A stretch of 56,373 nt of DNA from an uncultured Eubacteriales bacterium (GTDB lineage Bacteria > Bacillota > Clostridia > Christensenellales > Aristaeellaceae). How positions within the stretch are numbered: position 1 is the first letter of the stretch; each line of letters begins with the position of its first letter. The stretch is from NCBI GenBank assembly GCA_902799465.1, contig CADCAS010000009.1:1-56373 (forward strand), read 5' to 3'. Position numbers and translations under genes: made by a program. Of the stretch, positions 33,770 to 41,372 are shown one piece after another. The notes below the pieces were generated by a model. The model was not told the origin of the DNA. It saw nothing but the letters and a program-made list of their open reading frames with translations, and ran no database searches.

Positions 33770-34642
33770 TTACTGCACCCCCTTTGCGCCCCGCGTCTCC
33801 GCATTCTGCGGGCCGCGGGCTTCGGGCGGCGCAGCCTGTGCGCTCGCCCTCGGGTCTCCCACCGGGAGACCGCTTTCGTCTTCGTCCACGCCCAGATAGG
33901 CTGCGATGACGGCGGGATCGTTCTGCACCTCGGCGGGGGTGCCCTGGGCGATCTGCTTGCCGAAGTCGATGACGTAGATGCGGTCCGATATGCCCATGAC
34001 CAGGTTCATGTGGTGCTCGATCAGGAACACCGTCAGGTCGAACTGGTCCTTGATCTGCTTGATGAACGCGCCCAGCTCCTCGGTCTCCTGGGGGTTCATG
34101 CCCGCCGCCGGCTCGTCCAGCAGCAGCACCTTCGGCTGGGTGGACAGCGCGCGGGCGATCTCCAGCAGGCGCTGCTTGCCGTAGGGCAGGGACGTGGCCA
34201 TCTCGTCCTTCAGCTCGTACAGGCCCACTTCCTTCAGAAGGGCCTCCGTCTCCTGCCGCATCTTCTTTTCCTCGGCGGCGTTGAGGCGGAAGGTGGCGGT
34301 GAGGAAGTTGCTGGTGCGCCGCAGATGCCGCGCTGTCAGCACGTTCTCAAACACCGTCATGGAGGAGAACAGCCGGATGTTCTGGAAGGTACGGGCGATG
34401 CCCAGCTTCGTGATCTCGTCCGGGCGCCTGCCGGTGATCTCCTGCCCCATCAGGCTGATGTGGCCCTCGGTGGGGGTGTAGACGCCGGTGACCATGTTGA
34501 AGGCCGTGGTCTTGCCCGCGCCGTTGGGGCCGATCAGCGCCACGATCTCGCCCCGGTTGATGTCCATGGAAAGGTCGTTCACGGCCACCACGCCGCCGAA
34601 GCGCATGGTCAGGTGCTCGATGTGGAGGACGTTGTCGCTCAT
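33770..34642 (-). CDS. livG: Branched-chain amino acid ABC transporter ATPase LivG
   Basis: A 290-residue ATPase: Walker A GPNGAGKTT, the LivG-type FQNIRLFSSMTVFENVL segment, LLLDEPAAGMNPQE, and switch LIEHHMNLVM. The C-terminal 35 residues (after AAYLGVDEDE) form an Ala/Gly/Arg-rich tail that extends beyond the usual family end. Start ATG 34642 overlaps the livM stop by four bases (ATGA) and has AAGGAGG nine bases upstream, so translation is coupled. Confidence 0.96.
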   Translation of the reverse strand: MSDNVLHIEHLTMRFGGVVAVNDLSMDINRGEIVALIGPNGAGKTTAFNMVTGVYTPTEGHISLMGQEITGRRPDEITKLGIARTFQNIRLFSSMTVFENVLTARHLRRTSNFLTATFRLNAAEEKKMRQETEALLKEVGLYELKDEMATSLPYGKQRLLEIARALSTQPKVLLLDEPAAGMNPQETEELGAFIKQIKDQFDLTVFLIEHHMNLVMGISDRIYVIDFGKQIAQGTPAEVQNDPAVIAAYLGVDEDESGLPVGDPRASAQAAPPEARGPQNAETRGAKGVQ

Positions 34643-35757
34643 TTGTCGGCACCTCCTTTGTTTTTGCCCTGCAGGCCGCGTATCAAGTCGGGAAGCTCCT
34701 TCGTGCCCATGATGCCCTGACGGAAGAACAGCACCACGATCATGATGATGATGGAGAACACCACCAGGCGGAAGCCGTTGCGCAGCAGCGGCACCTCGAA
34801 GTCGCCGATCATCTGCTTCTGATCCAGGAACCGCAGCCACCATTCGCTGGCCGCCACGAACAGGAACGAGGACAGGCAGGAGCCCGTCACCGAGCCGATG
34901 CCGCCGATGACCACGATCAACAGGATCTCATAGGTCATGGCCGTGGTGAAGGACTTGGCCTGGACGGTGGTCTGGTACATGGCCAGCATCGCGCCGCCCA
35001 CCCCGGCGAAGAAGGAGGAGATGCAGAACGCCAGCCGCTTGTGGCTCGCCAGCCGGATGCCCATGGCCTCGGCGGCGATCTCGTCGTCCTTCATGGCACG
35101 CAGCGCGCGGCCGAAGGTGGAGTTGATCAGCAGTATGATGACCCCGATGCACACGCCCGCGATCAGCATGGGCACCAGCGTGGAGAAGTACACCGCCACC
35201 GTGCCGTCGGCATTTTTGATGTTGAAGTCGTTGAAGGACGGGAACAGGCGCAGCATGTTGGAGCCGTTGGTGACGGGGCCCAGCTTGTCCCACTGGAACA
35301 GGGCGCGGATGATCTCCGCGAAGCCCAGCGTCGCGATGGCCAGATAGTCGCTCTTCAGGCGCAGCACCGGCAGGCCGATCAGGAAGGCGAAGAACGCCGC
35401 CGCCAGGCCCGCCAGCAGCATGGCCGCGAACACCGGCAGGGTGAACTGCACCAGGCCGCCGTTGTAATACTGGTAGACGTCCATGCGGGAGGCCACCGGG
35501 ATGGTGAATATGCCGTAGACGTAGGCACCGATCAGCATGAAGCCCGCCTGGCCCAGGGAGAAGATGCCCGTGAAGCCGTTGAGCAGGTTCATGGACACCG
35601 CCACCAGCGCGTAGGTCGCGCCCTTCTTGATGACCGTGAACAGCATCGACGTGGCCGGGATGAGCTGCTCGGCGATGAACACCGCCGCGTACAGCGCCAG
35701 TACGATCACGGCGGAGATGATGGTTGCGGAATCGATCTTTTTCTTATTCATTGTCAT
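34639..35757 (-). CDS. livM: Branched-chain amino acid ABC transporter permease LivM
   Basis: A 372-residue membrane permease with about ten hydrophobic segments. Family-typical stretches are LLNGFTGIFSLGQAGFMLIGAY, LRLKSDYLAIATLGFAEIIR, GRALRAMKDDEIAAEAMGI and the EAA-like GVGGAMLAMYQ. It forms the membrane channel with LivH. Starts at ATG 35757 or ATG 35751 share the AAGGAGG site. Confidence 0.95.
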   Translation of the reverse strand: MTMNKKKIDSATIISAVIVLALYAAVFIAEQLIPATSMLFTVIKKGATYALVAVSMNLLNGFTGIFSLGQAGFMLIGAYVYGIFTIPVASRMDVYQYYNGGLVQFTLPVFAAMLLAGLAAAFFAFLIGLPVLRLKSDYLAIATLGFAEIIRALFQWDKLGPVTNGSNMLRLFPSFNDFNIKNADGTVAVYFSTLVPMLIAGVCIGVIILLINSTFGRALRAMKDDEIAAEAMGIRLASHKRLAFCISSFFAGVGGAMLAMYQTTVQAKSFTTAMTYEILLIVVIGGIGSVTGSCLSSFLFVAASEWWLRFLDQKQMIGDFEVPLLRNGFRLVVFSIIIMIVVLFFRQGIMGTKELPDLIRGLQGKNKGGADK

Positions 35758-35766
35758 TCCGCCTCC

Positions 35767-36690
35767 TTACACCTTGTCCGTGATCTTCTCACCAAACAGG
35801 CCGGTGGGCTTCACCGCCAGGATGATGATGAGCAGCGCAAACGTGAAGGCGTCGGAGAAGGTCGCCAGACCCATCGGGCCGGAGATGACGCCCGCCTTGA
35901 ACAGTATGATGTCCAGGCCCTTGATGATGTTCTCGGCGATGCCGATGATGAACGCGCCCACCACCGCGCCGGGGATGGAGCCGATGCCGCCGAACACCGC
36001 CGCCACGAACGCCTTCAGGCCCGGCATCGCGCCGGAGGTCTGGATGACCGTGGTGTAGTTGGTGAAGTACAGCACCGAGGCCACGCCCGCTAAGAACGTG
36101 CCGATGACGAAGGTGGTGGAGATGACCCGGTTGATCTTGATGCCCATCAACTGGCTGGTCTCAAAGTCGCGGGAGACCGCGCGCATGGCCATGCCGATCT
36201 TGGTGTGATTGATCAGCTGCACCAGCGCCACCACCAGTATGAGCGTCAGGATGGGGGTGACCACCGTCACCATCTTGGTGGTCGCGCCCAGGATGGTCAC
36301 GGAATCGGAGATCCAGGGGATGGTGGGATAGATCTGGTTCAGGCCGCCGGTGACGTAGAGCACCAGGTTTTGCAGGGTGTAGCTGACGCCGATGGCCGAG
36401 ATCATCGCCGACATCCTCGGCGCGGTGCGCAGCGGCTTGTAGGCCACGCGCTCGATCACAAAGCCGATCACGGCCGTCAGGATCAGCACCAGCGGGATGC
36501 ACAGCCACAGCGGCACGCCGCTGGCCGCCATGTACACCATGATGATGCCCGCCACCATGAACACGTCGCCGTGGGCAAAGTTGATCAGGCGCAGTATGCC
36601 GTACACCATCGTGTAGCCGATGGCGATCAGCGCATACTGCCCGCCCACCGATATGCCCGAGAGCAGGTAGGGAAATACGGTGTTCCACAT
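35767..36690 (-). CDS. livH: Branched-chain amino acid ABC transporter permease LivH
   Basis: A 307-residue permease with LLSGISVGGQYALIAIGYTMVYGILRLINFAHGDV at the start (shown in part), MRAVSRDFETSQLMGI cytoplasmic loop and FVAAVFGGIGSIPGAVVGAF. It partners LivM. Nine bases separate it from livM. AAAGGAG lies 12 bases before ATG 36690. Between it and livK are a family A repeat and a strong hairpin, so livH may be expressed below livK or from readthrough. Confidence 0.95.
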   Translation of the reverse strand: MWNTVFPYLLSGISVGGQYALIAIGYTMVYGILRLINFAHGDVFMVAGIIMVYMAASGVPLWLCIPLVLILTAVIGFVIERVAYKPLRTAPRMSAMISAIGVSYTLQNLVLYVTGGLNQIYPTIPWISDSVTILGATTKMVTVVTPILTLILVVALVQLINHTKIGMAMRAVSRDFETSQLMGIKINRVISTTFVIGTFLAGVASVLYFTNYTTVIQTSGAMPGLKAFVAAVFGGIGSIPGAVVGAFIIGIAENIIKGLDIILFKAGVISGPMGLATFSDAFTFALLIIILAVKPTGLFGEKITDKV

Positions 36691-36708
36691 ATTGGGGACG
36701 CTCCTTTT

Positions 36709-36844
36709 TTTAGGGAGTAGGCAGTAGGGAGTAGGGAGCAGGGTAAAGTTAGTGGCTGCCGGGACTAAAACAAACAGGCTGCGGCAGAAACGGAGAGGCT
36801 TGCCGCAACTCCCCTACTCCCTACTGCCTACTCCCTACTCCCTG
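36709..36844. repeat. Family A repeat, GGAGTAG type, inside the liv operon
   Basis: Arms of GGAGTAG/GGCAGTA words and complementary CTACTCC words enclose a core with GTGGCTGCCGG and GAGGCTTGCCGCAACTCCCC. It separates livK from livH. Confidence 0.85.
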
Positions 36845-36846
36845 AT

Positions 36847-36892
36847 AATCGAACAATCGGCGGAGGCAATGCCTCCGCCGAATGTTCGATTA
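36847..36892 (-). terminator. Attenuating hairpin after livK
   Basis: A strong stem GGCGGAGGCA/TGCCTCCGCC extended outward by TCGAAC/GTTCGA, with a short T-rich 3' side on the minus strand. It lies between livK and livH and probably limits readthrough, giving an excess of binding protein. Confidence 0.75.
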
Positions 36893-36898
36893 TCTCAA

Positions 36899-38047
36899 TT
36901 ATTCGACGGTCTGCTCGGTCACGAACTCCCAGTCGCCGGTCTCGTTGTTGATCTTCTTGATGAAGGCGGAATTGCGGATGGCGTCGCCCACCTCATCGAA
37001 GGCGATGGCGCCGGACACGCCGGTCAGGCTGACGCCGGGCAGCGCGGCCAGCACGGCGGCGGAGTCCACGGAGCCCGCGGCCTTCAGCGCCTCGAGGGCG
37101 GTGTAGTAGGCGTCATAGCCCATGGCGGACACGGCGGAGATCATGTCGTTGCCGCCGTTGTTGGTCATGGCCTCGCTGTCCTCGTTCAGCCAGGCCTTGA
37201 AGCCCTCGTCGAACTCGGGGGAAGCGCCCTCCTGATAGAAGGTGGTGATGATGACCTGCACGTTGGTGCCCTTGGCGGCGTTGGCCACCACGTTGGAGTC
37301 CAGGGTGTCGGAGCCCAGGATCGGGAAGGTCGCGCCCTGGCTGGCGGCCTGCTGCACGATCTGGGTGGAGTAGGCGATGGACACGGGGCAGAAGAACACC
37401 TGCGCGCCGTAGTTGGCGGCGTTGGTCAGGTAGGAGGTGAAGTCCGCCGTGCCGGTGGGGAAGCTCTCGGTCACGACCGTGCCGCCCAGGCCCTCGAACG
37501 CCTGCTTGAAGTAGGTCAGGAGGCCCTGGTCATAGTCGTTGCCCAGCTCGCCCAGGCAGTAGGCGACAGTGGCGCCCAGCTCCTTGGAGGCGTAGTTGGC
37601 AAGGACCGTGCCCTGGAAGGGATCCAGGAAGCAAATGCGGAAGTAGTGGCTGTTGCCCGCGGTGACCTGCGGATTGGTGCAGGTGACGCCGATGGCGGGG
37701 ATGTTGGCGTCCGCGAAATACTGGGAGCCGGCGATGGAGACGCCGGAGCCGTAGGAGCCCAGCACCACGGAAACGCCCTCGGAAACCAGCTGCTGCGCGG
37801 CGGAGGGAGCCTTGTCGGTGGAGGAGCCGTTGTCCGCGTAGACCAGCTCGACGTCGTAGGTCGTGCCGCCGACCTCAACGGTGGGGGTCTCCTTGTTGGC
37901 GTACTGCATGCCAAGCATCTCCTGCTTGCCGCCCGCGCCGGAGTCGCCGGAGGCCGGCTCGAACACGCCGATCTTCACGGTCTCGGCCATGGCCGCCGCG
38001 GAGAGGACCAGCATCATTGCCAATACGATCGCAAGAACCTTTTTCAT
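36899..38047 (-). CDS. livK: Branched-chain amino acid ABC transporter substrate-binding protein
   Basis: A 382-residue exported binding protein. Signal peptide MKKVLAIVLAMMLVLSAAAMA (no lipobox cysteine, so probably cleaved by signal peptidase I), then a periplasmic-binding fold of the LivJ/K type starting VKIGVFEPASGDSGAGG and with VQVIITTFYQEGASPEF. The exact ligand (Leu/Ile/Val or another amino acid) is not decidable. A Gram-positive binding protein without a lipid anchor is unusual, unless retained by other means. ATG 38047 follows GGGAGG. Confidence 0.93.
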   Translation of the reverse strand: MKKVLAIVLAMMLVLSAAAMAETVKIGVFEPASGDSGAGGKQEMLGMQYANKETPTVEVGGTTYDVELVYADNGSSTDKAPSAAQQLVSEGVSVVLGSYGSGVSIAGSQYFADANIPAIGVTCTNPQVTAGNSHYFRICFLDPFQGTVLANYASKELGATVAYCLGELGNDYDQGLLTYFKQAFEGLGGTVVTESFPTGTADFTSYLTNAANYGAQVFFCPVSIAYSTQIVQQAASQGATFPILGSDTLDSNVVANAAKGTNVQVIITTFYQEGASPEFDEGFKAWLNEDSEAMTNNGGNDMISAVSAMGYDAYYTALEALKAAGSVDSAAVLAALPGVSLTGVSGAIAFDEVGDAIRNSAFIKKINNETGDWEFVTEQTVE

Positions 38048-38080
38048 AGGATAATACCTCCCATTTAATTGGATAGGAGT

Positions 38081-38109
38081 ATTATACATAAATCATGCAG
38101 GAAATGCAA
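38081..38109 (-). promoter_or_regulatory. Promoter of the livKHMGF operon
   Basis: Minus strand TTGCAT (38104-38109), 17 bp, perfect TATAAT (38081-38086), 34 bases before the livK start. From 38110 to 38340 nothing else of note is seen. Confidence 0.82.
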
Positions 38110-38352
38110 GCCCCGACAAGGTTATTTTTGCAATAATCCGAACCTTTTTCATCCACCCGCCCACATCATTCCGCTTTCCACGGACATTTTCACCCTGTTT
38201 TTGCAGCAAACCCCCGAAAAAAATCCATATTTCGACGAGGTTAAGTATAATTATGCATGATTCAACGGCACCCGCGCATACTCATCCGATATGTGTCCAT
38301 GTACCGCGGACGGAGGGCGGGGGGAGCGCGGACAGATGAGAGGGGCGTGGGA

Positions 38353-38533
38353 GAATTAGGAATGAGGAATTAGGAATGAGGAATGAATAGCGGCTGCCGC
38401 GCGCGCTGTACGGGCGGCCTATAGCCGCACGCCATATAACGAAACAATACGTACTACCCGGCGGGCGGCGCACCGCCGCCCCTACGGAGCAGGCCATTTC
38501 AATTCCTAATTCCTAATTCCCAATTCCTAATTC
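38353..38533. repeat. Family A repeat, GGAATTA/GGAATGA type
   Basis: Complete element: arms of GGAATGA/GGAATTA and complement, core with GCGGCTGCCGCGCGCG, GGGCGGCCTATAGCCG and CGGCGGGCGGCGCACCGCCGCC hairpins and an AACAATACGTAC spacer. Confidence 0.87.
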
Positions 38534-38540
38534 TAAATTG

Positions 38541-38590
38541 AAAAAACCGCCCTTTCCCCATGCAATCCTCAAATTGGGGGAAGGGCGGTT
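38541..38590 (-). terminator. Rho-independent terminator of the 84-residue protein gene
   Basis: Stem AACCGCCCTT(t)CCCC with GGGG(a)AAGGGCGGTT followed on the minus strand by TTTTTTC. Confidence 0.85.
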
Positions 38591-38601
38591 GATGACGTCG
38601 G

Positions 38602-38856
38602 TCAGGCCACGCGCTCGCGATCGAGATCGTAGAAGAAGTTGAGCATATAGCCCTCGTCGGAGCGGTCCATGCAGTAGATCTCAAAGCGATCGCCATGATC
38701 CTTGCACAGCTCGCCGATGGCGATGTAGCGGGAGAGCACGCTCTTCAGGTTGAACTCCTCCCTTCCATCGGTGGACCGCAGGAGCACGTCGCCACGGCAA
38801 CGGTTCACGGCCTCGATCAGCTTATCTATCTCCTTGGCATTCTTCAGAAGCATCAT
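38602..38856 (-). CDS. Small conserved protein of unknown function (HPr-like fold suspected)
   Basis: An 84-residue protein with alternating helix and strand segments (KEIDKLIEAVNRCRGDVLLR, FNLKSVLSRYIAIGEL, FEIYCMDRSDEGYMLNFFYDL). The pattern resembles small HPr-like proteins of Clostridia, but the phosphorylated histidine of HPr is absent at the expected N-terminal position, so a PTS role is not supported. AAAGGATG precedes the tandem start codons. It diverges from the PucR-type gene; a minus-strand TATAAT at 38912-38917 lies within the shared promoter region. Function unknown. Confidence 0.7.
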   Translation of the reverse strand: MMLLKNAKEIDKLIEAVNRCRGDVLLRSTDGREEFNLKSVLSRYIAIGELCKDHGDRFEIYCMDRSDEGYMLNFFYDLDRERVA

Positions 38857-38927
38857 AATATCGCATCCTTTCTGCGTTCAGTGCGCCGCGCTCCCGCGCG
38901 GTACAGTGAATATTATAGCCGCGGCGC

Positions 38928-38956
38928 TTGATTTTGCACGATGCCCGCGGTATAAT
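38928..38956 (+). promoter_or_regulatory. Promoter of the PucR-type regulator
   Basis: TTGATT (38928-38933), 17 bp, perfect TATAAT (38951-38956). It overlaps, face to face, the probable promoter of the divergent small gene. Confidence 0.82.
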
Positions 38957-39022
38957 ATTTTCGGGAAACTTTGTGCCGCGAGCACAGTGTAGGGAGGCGA
39001 TGTTATCAACCTGCAAACCTTC

Positions 39023-40180
39023 ATGGACGATTTCATGAACAGCGACGACCTGAAGCTGCTGACCCGGGACGCGAGCCTGCTGTTCGGATGTCCGGCGATG
39101 GTGGTGGACATGGCCTTTCGGACGGTTTCGTGGTACTGCCCGGAGGAATTTGACGACGCGCCCTTCCGTTCCACCATCCGGCGGGGCAGCCTGACCTACG
39201 AGACCGGCGGCTTCCTCATCGGCTCCGACGGTCAGCCCCACTTCGTCACCCTTGCGGACAGCCCCTATCGGCGGCGCTTTTCGCTGCTGGTGACCGGCGG
39301 CGCGCCGGTGGGCTATCTGATCCTGGTGGACGTGGACGCGCACCTGGAATACCTGGACCCCCGGGACTTCTCCCAGGTGGAATCGGCGCTGGCCAAGCAG
39401 CTCAAGCTGGAGACCAGCCGGGAGGGCGGCGTCCAGAGCACCGAGGAGGCGGTGCTGCAACACCTGCTGGACGGGGATTACGACGACGAGCAGATGTTCG
39501 AGCTCCAGGCCGCCACCGCGGGGCTGAAATACTTCTCCCCCCGGCGCGTGGCGCTGGTGAACATGGAGCTGTACCGCAGCACCAACTGGTCCGAGAACGC
39601 CCTGCGCAGCAGCATACTGGACTTCTTCCCGATGTCCAAGCCGCTGATCCACAACGGCAGCGTGGTGTTCTTCTTAAACAGCGACCCGGACATGGCCCTC
39701 TTTCAGAGCCTGTCCAAGCAGTTCAGCCTGCGGATCGTGATCTCCACGCCCATCCCCCGGCTGTACCGGCTGCCGGAGGTGTACGCCGCCGCCCACGCGC
39801 TGATGAACGCCCTGCTGCCGACGCGGCCCCACCCCTTCGCGGTGATGTACGAGCCCTACGCCCCGCTGATGCTGCTTCGGCAGCTCAAGGGGGATTTCGT
39901 GCTGCCCGCCGTGCGCGCCATCGGGGAGCGGGACAGGGAGGACGGCACGCTGTACTGCCTGACCCTGTACACCTACCTCATCTGCCACCACAGCCTGCGG
40001 GAGACCTGTGAGCGGCTCTACACCCACCGCAACACCGTGCTCTACCGGGTCCGCCGCATGCGCGAGGACTTCAGCCTGCCCATCGACGACCCCGAACAGC
40101 ACCTCCCCCTGCTCCTCTCCGCCGCCCTCATGCTGCTCGAGCTCGGCCGCGAGGACGCGCTGACGCCGGGGGAAGGATGA
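39023..40180 (+). CDS. PucR/CdaR-family transcriptional regulator
   Basis: A 385-residue regulator. The N-terminal 150 residues resemble a GAF/PAS-like sensor (LLFGCPAMVVDMAFRTVSWY), the middle a GGDEF-like CdaR fold, and the C-terminus (about 325-375) the PucR helix-turn-helix SLRETCERLYTHRNTVLYRVRRM. Such proteins control purine, sugar-acid or amino-acid catabolism; the target is unknown. Start is uncertain: the best ribosome site AGGGAGG (38991-38997) is 25 bases before ATG 39023, and the ATG close behind it (39000) is in another frame and opens only a 12-codon frame. The protein may start a few residues earlier at a non-ATG codon. Confidence 0.87.
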   Translation: MDDFMNSDDLKLLTRDASLLFGCPAMVVDMAFRTVSWYCPEEFDDAPFRSTIRRGSLTYETGGFLIGSDGQPHFVTLADSPYRRRFSLLVTGGAPVGYLILVDVDAHLEYLDPRDFSQVESALAKQLKLETSREGGVQSTEEAVLQHLLDGDYDDEQMFELQAATAGLKYFSPRRVALVNMELYRSTNWSENALRSSILDFFPMSKPLIHNGSVVFFLNSDPDMALFQSLSKQFSLRIVISTPIPRLYRLPEVYAAAHALMNALLPTRPHPFAVMYEPYAPLMLLRQLKGDFVLPAVRAIGERDREDGTLYCLTLYTYLICHHSLRETCERLYTHRNTVLYRVRRMREDFSLPIDDPEQHLPLLLSAALMLLELGREDALTPGEG

Positions 40181-40185
40181 GGGGG

Positions 40186-40440
40186 GAATGGGGAATGGAG
40201 AATGGGGAATGGGGAATGGGGAATGGCGGTGGAAATCCTTCGGATTTCGTGACTATTCAGTCGCCCAGGGATGACTCCCTCAGTCAGCCTGCGGCTGCCA
40301 GCTCCCTCGGAGAGGGAGCCTGAACGGGACTCCAAAAGCCTCCCTCTTTGAGGGAGGTGGCCCGCGAAGCGGGTCGGAAGGAGTCCCCGACTGAACAGTT
40401 ACCGGATTTCTTCTTAATTAAGTCCCCGCTCTCCACTGTC
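40186..40440. repeat. Composite family A repeat, GGAATGG type, holding a family B MITE
   Basis: Left arm of GGAATGG words (40186-40226), GGTGGAAATCCTTCGGATTTC, the MITE, a CGGATTTC copy, and a short right part with CTCCACTGTCCATT. The arms are not fully symmetric. Confidence 0.75.
40249..40402. mobile_element. Family B MITE, 154 bp, target duplication CGGATTTC
   Basis: Left end GTGACTATTCAGTC, right end GACTGAACAGTTAC; CGGATTTC flanks both sides exactly (40241-40248, 40403-40410). The core is the same CCTCCCTCTTTGAGGGAGG variety as the copy at 7162. The 8-bp target is identical to that used at 17809. Confidence 0.92.
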
Positions 40441-40448
40441 CATTTACA

Positions 40449-40793
40449 TCAATCTTTCCAGGTTTCGTACACCTCCGGGCGATACCCCACAGCGGCCTTC
40501 TTGCCGTTGCGGACGATGGGGAGCCTGAGGACCTGGGGATGCTCCAGCAGGGCGTCCTCCCGCTGGGCGGGGCTGATGTACTTCACCAGGGCCAGGGCGT
40601 CCTGGTCCCGGCAGTCCTCGTCGATCAGGTTCTCCAGCCCGCCGCAGGCCTGGGCCACGCTCCGCAGCTCGCCCCGGCTGATGCCCTTCTCGTTCATGTC
40701 GATGTACTGCGCCTTGATCCGACGCTCCTTGAACCAACGCTCCGCCTTCCGCGCGTCCTGATTCTTCTTCGTGCCGAATATCTGTATGTTCAT
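40449..40793 (-). CDS. ArsC/Spx-fold protein lacking the catalytic cysteine
   Basis: A 114-residue thioredoxin-fold protein of the ArsC/Spx/YffB group: IQIFGTKKNQDARKAERWFKER at the start (in part), YIDMNEKGISRGEL, ISPAQREDALLEHPQVLRLPIVRNGKKAAVGYRPE with the conserved cis-Pro and Arg region. The usual Cys of GTKKCxD is Asn (Asn11 in GTKKNQD) and no second Cys of a CxxC is present; the only Cys residues are Cys50 and Cys61. Arsenate reduction is therefore unlikely. It could be a regulator or a glutathione-independent relic. AGGAGG precedes ATG 40793. Confidence 0.85.
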   Translation of the reverse strand: MNIQIFGTKKNQDARKAERWFKERRIKAQYIDMNEKGISRGELRSVAQACGGLENLIDEDCRDQDALALVKYISPAQREDALLEHPQVLRLPIVRNGKKAAVGYRPEVYETWKD

Positions 40794-40849
40794 GAATGCC
40801 TCCTGATGCCCTTCGGTTCGTTCGCAGGGTAGACGGGTGTTTTGTGGAT

Positions 40850-41245
40850 GAATGGGGAATGGGGAATTGGGAATGGGGAATGATGGTGCAAATCCTGCGG
40901 ATTTGTATTTTTTTAACGGGGAACGACCTCTCAGTCACGCTTCGCGTGCCAGCTCCCCTGAAAGGGGAGCCAAGGCTGCCGCCCATTGTTCCTCCTGGCG
41001 CCCCTTTCAGGGGAGCTGGCACCGACAAAGTCGGTGACTGATAGGTCGTTTCCTGTTCAGCTAAATACCCGTTTGTCCGGCAGAACTAAACAGGTACGAC
41101 GCAGCATTGATACGAGGTACGCTGGCTTTTTAGTAAAAAGAAATCCGCAAGGATTTCCACATGAATTCCCCATTCCCCATTTCCAATTCCCCATTCCCAA
41201 TTCCCCATTCCCCATTCCCCATTCCCAATTTTCCATTCCCCATTG
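40850..41245. repeat. Composite family A repeat, GGAATGG type, with family B-like insert
   Basis: Left arm of GGAATGG/GGAATTG words ending CAAATCCTGCGGATTTG, and a right arm starting AAATCCGCAAGGATTT then CATTCCC words to 41245. Between them (about 40916-41097) two B-type cores face each other: GACCTCTCAGTCACGC and GGTGACTGATAGGTCG, with an end AGAACTAAACAGGTAC. No clean 8-bp duplication is visible here. Confidence 0.75.
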
Positions 41246-41298
41246 TCCATCTCATTATACGCCCATCTCCCTCCCGCGTAAATAGTCGAAGGCTTAAC

Positions 41299-41327
41299 TT
41301 GAGACAGACGCGGCGTTATGTTATAAT
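41299..41327 (+). promoter_or_regulatory. Promoter of the MgtC gene pair
   Basis: TTGAGA (41299-41304), 17 bp, perfect TATAAT (41322-41327), 46 bases before the start. Confidence 0.85.
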
Positions 41328-41372
41328 AAGTATATATTATTCAACAAACCCACGGGGGAGGAGGGTACGCAT

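Noticed and set aside
38246..38251. TATAAT on the plus strand as a promoter
   Set aside because: No acceptable -35 at 16-18 bp and no plus-strand gene follows.
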